Source: Glaciecola sp947496235 (GTDB lineage Bacteria > Pseudomonadota > Gammaproteobacteria > Enterobacterales > Alteromonadaceae). Taken from it: a stretch of 64,000 bases of DNA. Positions within the stretch are counted from its first letter, which is position 1; every line of letters starts with the position of its first letter. Below the pieces are notes generated by a model, which made no database searches, had not been told where the DNA came from, and worked only from the letters and a program-made list of their open reading frames with translations. Made by a program: the position numbers and the translations under genes. Below are positions 62,041 to 64,000 of this stretch, piece by piece. The stretch lies in the NCBI RefSeq assembly GCF_050306235.1, contig NZ_JBLWFH010000002.1, positions 310,001 to 374,000 of the forward strand. The letters are read 5' to 3'.

Positions 62041-62940
62041 ATGGTGATATACCGAAAGTGTTTAGTGATGATAGCTTCAGTAGTGATGCTAGTATCAATG
62101 TTGAGTTTATCTAACGTTGTACTTGCGCAGACTTACTCCATTGAAAATGTTAAAGATAATGTTTTTCGTTTTACTGCTGGCAACTATCATTCGGTTTTTA
62201 TAACCACTGAAGAAGGCACTATAGTAACCGATCCCATAAGCGAAGACGCAGCTAAGCATCTTCGCGCTTATTTACGCGAACAAAATCTACTTCCCATAAC
62301 ATACATGTTTTATAGTCATAATCATGTTGACCATGTAACAGGTGGCGAAATTTTATCGCAAGATTCGACGCAGGTTATTGCTCACAAATTAGCCGCTCAG
62401 AATATCGCATTTACCAAGGCTCCCACTCGGCTCGTAGATATTACATTTACTCGAAACCTTACAGTAAACTCTGGTACCACAAGTGTCGATCTTACTTATC
62501 ATGGACCAAATAATGGCTTGGGTTCCGTTAGTTACTTAATCCAGCCTGCGAATGTTCTTTATGTAGTAGATTGGATCGTCGTGGGTCGAATGCCATACAA
62601 AGATCTTATAGGCTATGACATAACGGGGATGATTAATTCAACCAAAGAAGTGTTAGCTACTAAAGACTTTGATCTGTTTATTGGTGGGCATGCAAGTATG
62701 GGTACGAGGCAAGATATTGAGCATTACCTAGATTATTTAGAAACGTTGTATTCTGCGGTAAAGGAGGGGATGCTAGCAGGTAAAACATTACCGGAACTTC
62801 AAAATAGCATAAAGCTTGATAAGTTTAGTAATCTTAAAATGTATGATGAATGGTTAACATATAATATCGAAGGAGTTTATAAATCGTTAATTAATGATTC
62901 ATATTTTAATTTTCGGCAAGATTTGGATACTGAATTTTAA
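62041..62940 (+). CDS. Exported metallo-beta-lactamase-fold hydrolase
   Basis: A 299-residue protein with a signal peptide (about 1-29). The metal motif is complete: HNHVDH (H93, H95, D97, H98), H154, D177 and H217 in GGHAS. The group includes lactonases, esterases and glyoxalase-like enzymes. In this operon a periplasmic lactonase or ester hydrolase that makes a hydroxy acid for the Fe-alcohol dehydrogenase would fit. It is the last gene that clearly belongs to the operon. Confidence 0.85.
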   Translation: MVIYRKCLVMIASVVMLVSMLSLSNVVLAQTYSIENVKDNVFRFTAGNYHSVFITTEEGTIVTDPISEDAAKHLRAYLREQNLLPITYMFYSHNHVDHVTGGEILSQDSTQVIAHKLAAQNIAFTKAPTRLVDITFTRNLTVNSGTTSVDLTYHGPNNGLGSVSYLIQPANVLYVVDWIVVGRMPYKDLIGYDITGMINSTKEVLATKDFDLFIGGHASMGTRQDIEHYLDYLETLYSAVKEGMLAGKTLPELQNSIKLDKFSNLKMYDEWLTYNIEGVYKSLINDSYFNFRQDLDTEF

Positions 62941-63106
62941 TCACCCGTAAAGATCAAATTCGCTTATTACCAGAACTAACATTGTAAGCAAGTTCTCTAT
63001 CGTTAATTCAATTTAATTAATATAGAATCATTCTTATATTTCAGCATCTAACGATATTTTTGAGTATTTCTTATTAACCTGCTTTAAACAGATACAGGGA
63101 TGACAA

Positions 63107-64000
63107 ATGGCATACGATTTTGGTTCGCAAACCCTTGGAATAAAAAATCCATTTAAAACAGAAGGTAAACTTCGCACTGTAACTGGTGTTTTACTGCTAT
63201 TAGCTGGAATAGTGCCACTGTTAAACGTTGCAACGACCTTACCTTCAGATCCTGCTTATGCCTATGCATATGCCATCGCTGGATTTATTTTGGTTGCTGC
63301 TGGGATTACCCATATTGGAATAGGTCTATTTCAATTATTTCGCTATTTTGTCGGGCGTTCAGTGCCGACATCTTTAGCATTTAATAAAGCGCGCTCTGAA
63401 CGAGACAATGCAGAACATGAAAGACGCTTTTTGTTTTATGATGATGAACAATTACATTCAATGCTCATGGGACGAAAGAACCTGACGTTTCTTGAGCCTA
63501 TGGGTTGGGTAGCCAGGTTGCTTCATTCTGTTTTACCAAACTTAACTTTTTTACCTCATCCTATTCGAAATCTTGCCCAAGAAATCGGCAATTTGGTGGC
63601 TAACTTAATTACGGCCCTTTTGTGTTTGGCTATAGTGTTTTTTGTGGTAACGACGGGCTTGGCTGGTGAAGTTGCGAAAGAAGTAGCGATTCCCATACTC
63701 TCGATTCTGTTGCTCGTTTATCTATTGGTGGGATGGCAACGCACTGCAAAACATATTAATAACCCTGGCAAAAAAGGCGTAACCAAAACCAAAAATGCCT
63801 CTATTGCTACTTTGATATCTTTATCTATTCTAGTACCTGTAATAGTCGGTTATGTTGTGCAAAAGATTTTTGGCATCAGTGTTCAACAAGTACAGGATTT
63901 CAGTGAATCAGTCCCGCTATTCAGTGCTTGGCCAAATATTTTATTGTTGCTAGTAGCGATTGCGTTAGTGCTAGCGGGTATTTTGCCAAATTTATTTACC
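63107..64000 (+). CDS. Multi-pass membrane protein, cut by the window end
   Basis: An open frame of 298 codons runs off the window without a stop. The start at 63107 has an AGGGA site. It shows hydrophobic segments near residues 22-42, 55-80, 155-185, 190-210, 235-260 and 275-298. A cytoplasmic loop (about 85-140) includes RRFLFYDDEQLHSMLMGRKNLTFLEPMGW. No family is recognised. The upstream gap holds the reverse copy of an 11-base word found in the sigma-54 enhancer candidate, so it may be co-regulated. Confidence 0.7.
   Translation, partial: MAYDFGSQTLGIKNPFKTEGKLRTVTGVLLLLAGIVPLLNVATTLPSDPAYAYAYAIAGFILVAAGITHIGIGLFQLFRYFVGRSVPTSLAFNKARSERDNAEHERRFLFYDDEQLHSMLMGRKNLTFLEPMGWVARLLHSVLPNLTFLPHPIRNLAQEIGNLVANLITALLCLAIVFFVVTTGLAGEVAKEVAIPILSILLLVYLLVGWQRTAKHINNPGKKGVTKTKNASIATLISLSILVPVIVGYVVQKIFGISVQQVQDFSESVPLFSAWPNILLLLVAIALVLAGILPNLFT

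Overview
The window reads as chromosomal DNA of a marine gammaproteobacterium, most likely an Alteromonadaceae member (Glaciecola / Paraglaciecola / Alteromonas type). The reasons are a low-to-moderate GC content, a very large TonB-dependent receptor linked to a tryptophan-halogenase / SapC / cupin trio, GH16 lipoproteins, a CE15-type esterase and dense oxidoreductase and transport genes. This placement is inferred from gene content alone.

Layout. (1) 116-3815: envelope-stress operon of a YjfI-like DUF2170 protein, PspA/IM30, YqiJ and the flotillin YqiK. (2) 4025-18857: carbohydrate locus. A CE15 esterase converges on a minus-strand operon of GH16 lipoprotein, TonB receptor, tryptophan halogenase, SapC and cupin. 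A second, malectin-GH16 lipoprotein diverges from it and is followed by a LytS/LytTR two-component pair with a perfect palindrome in front. (3) 18949-28752: MscS channel, outer-membrane barrel, membrane protein, an uncalled 59-residue ORF, exported catalase-peroxidase KatG, a kinase-like phosphotransferase, TauE/SafE exporter and an M3 peptidase lipoprotein with a textbook terminator. (4) 28781-30640: accessory islet with a six-copy tandem hairpin repeat, copy 1 of a dispersed structured element, two orphan ORFs and an attC-like palindrome. (5) 30639-45467: ECF sigma factor with a membrane partner, tRNA-Arg, 2OG oxygenase, PQQ sugar dehydrogenase, GFA protein, solitary pilin, MlaA-RND pair, XRE regulator/DUF2145 locus, methyltransferase, HNH nuclease, HTH-REC-like regulator and a solute-binding-like sensor protein. 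(6) 45889-48753: NmrA-like protein, then a second islet with copy 2 of the dispersed element, a YefM-YoeB toxin-antitoxin pair, a cassette-like orphan gene and a decayed IS110-type transposase. (7) 48754-53920: serine hydrolase, alpha/beta hydrolase, AraC regulator, membrane protein and Asp/Glu racemase. (8) 54142-62940: a tightly packed catabolic operon behind a sigma-54 promoter, followed by a membrane protein cut by the window end.

How the parts may work together. The carbohydrate locus fits surface hydrolysis of a beta-1,3-glucan such as laminarin by two GH16 lipoproteins, uptake through the TonB receptor and control by the LytS/LytTR pair. The last operon encodes an Fe-dependent alcohol dehydrogenase, an NCS2-like permease, a PAS-sigma54 activator, a succinate-semialdehyde-type dehydrogenase, an exported cyclase-family hydrolase, a porin and an exported metallo-beta-lactamase-fold hydrolase. 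It looks like a self-regulated route from an outside ester, amide or lactone through a hydroxy acid and a semialdehyde to a dicarboxylate such as succinate. I regard this as the most interesting candidate system in the window; its substrate is inferred.
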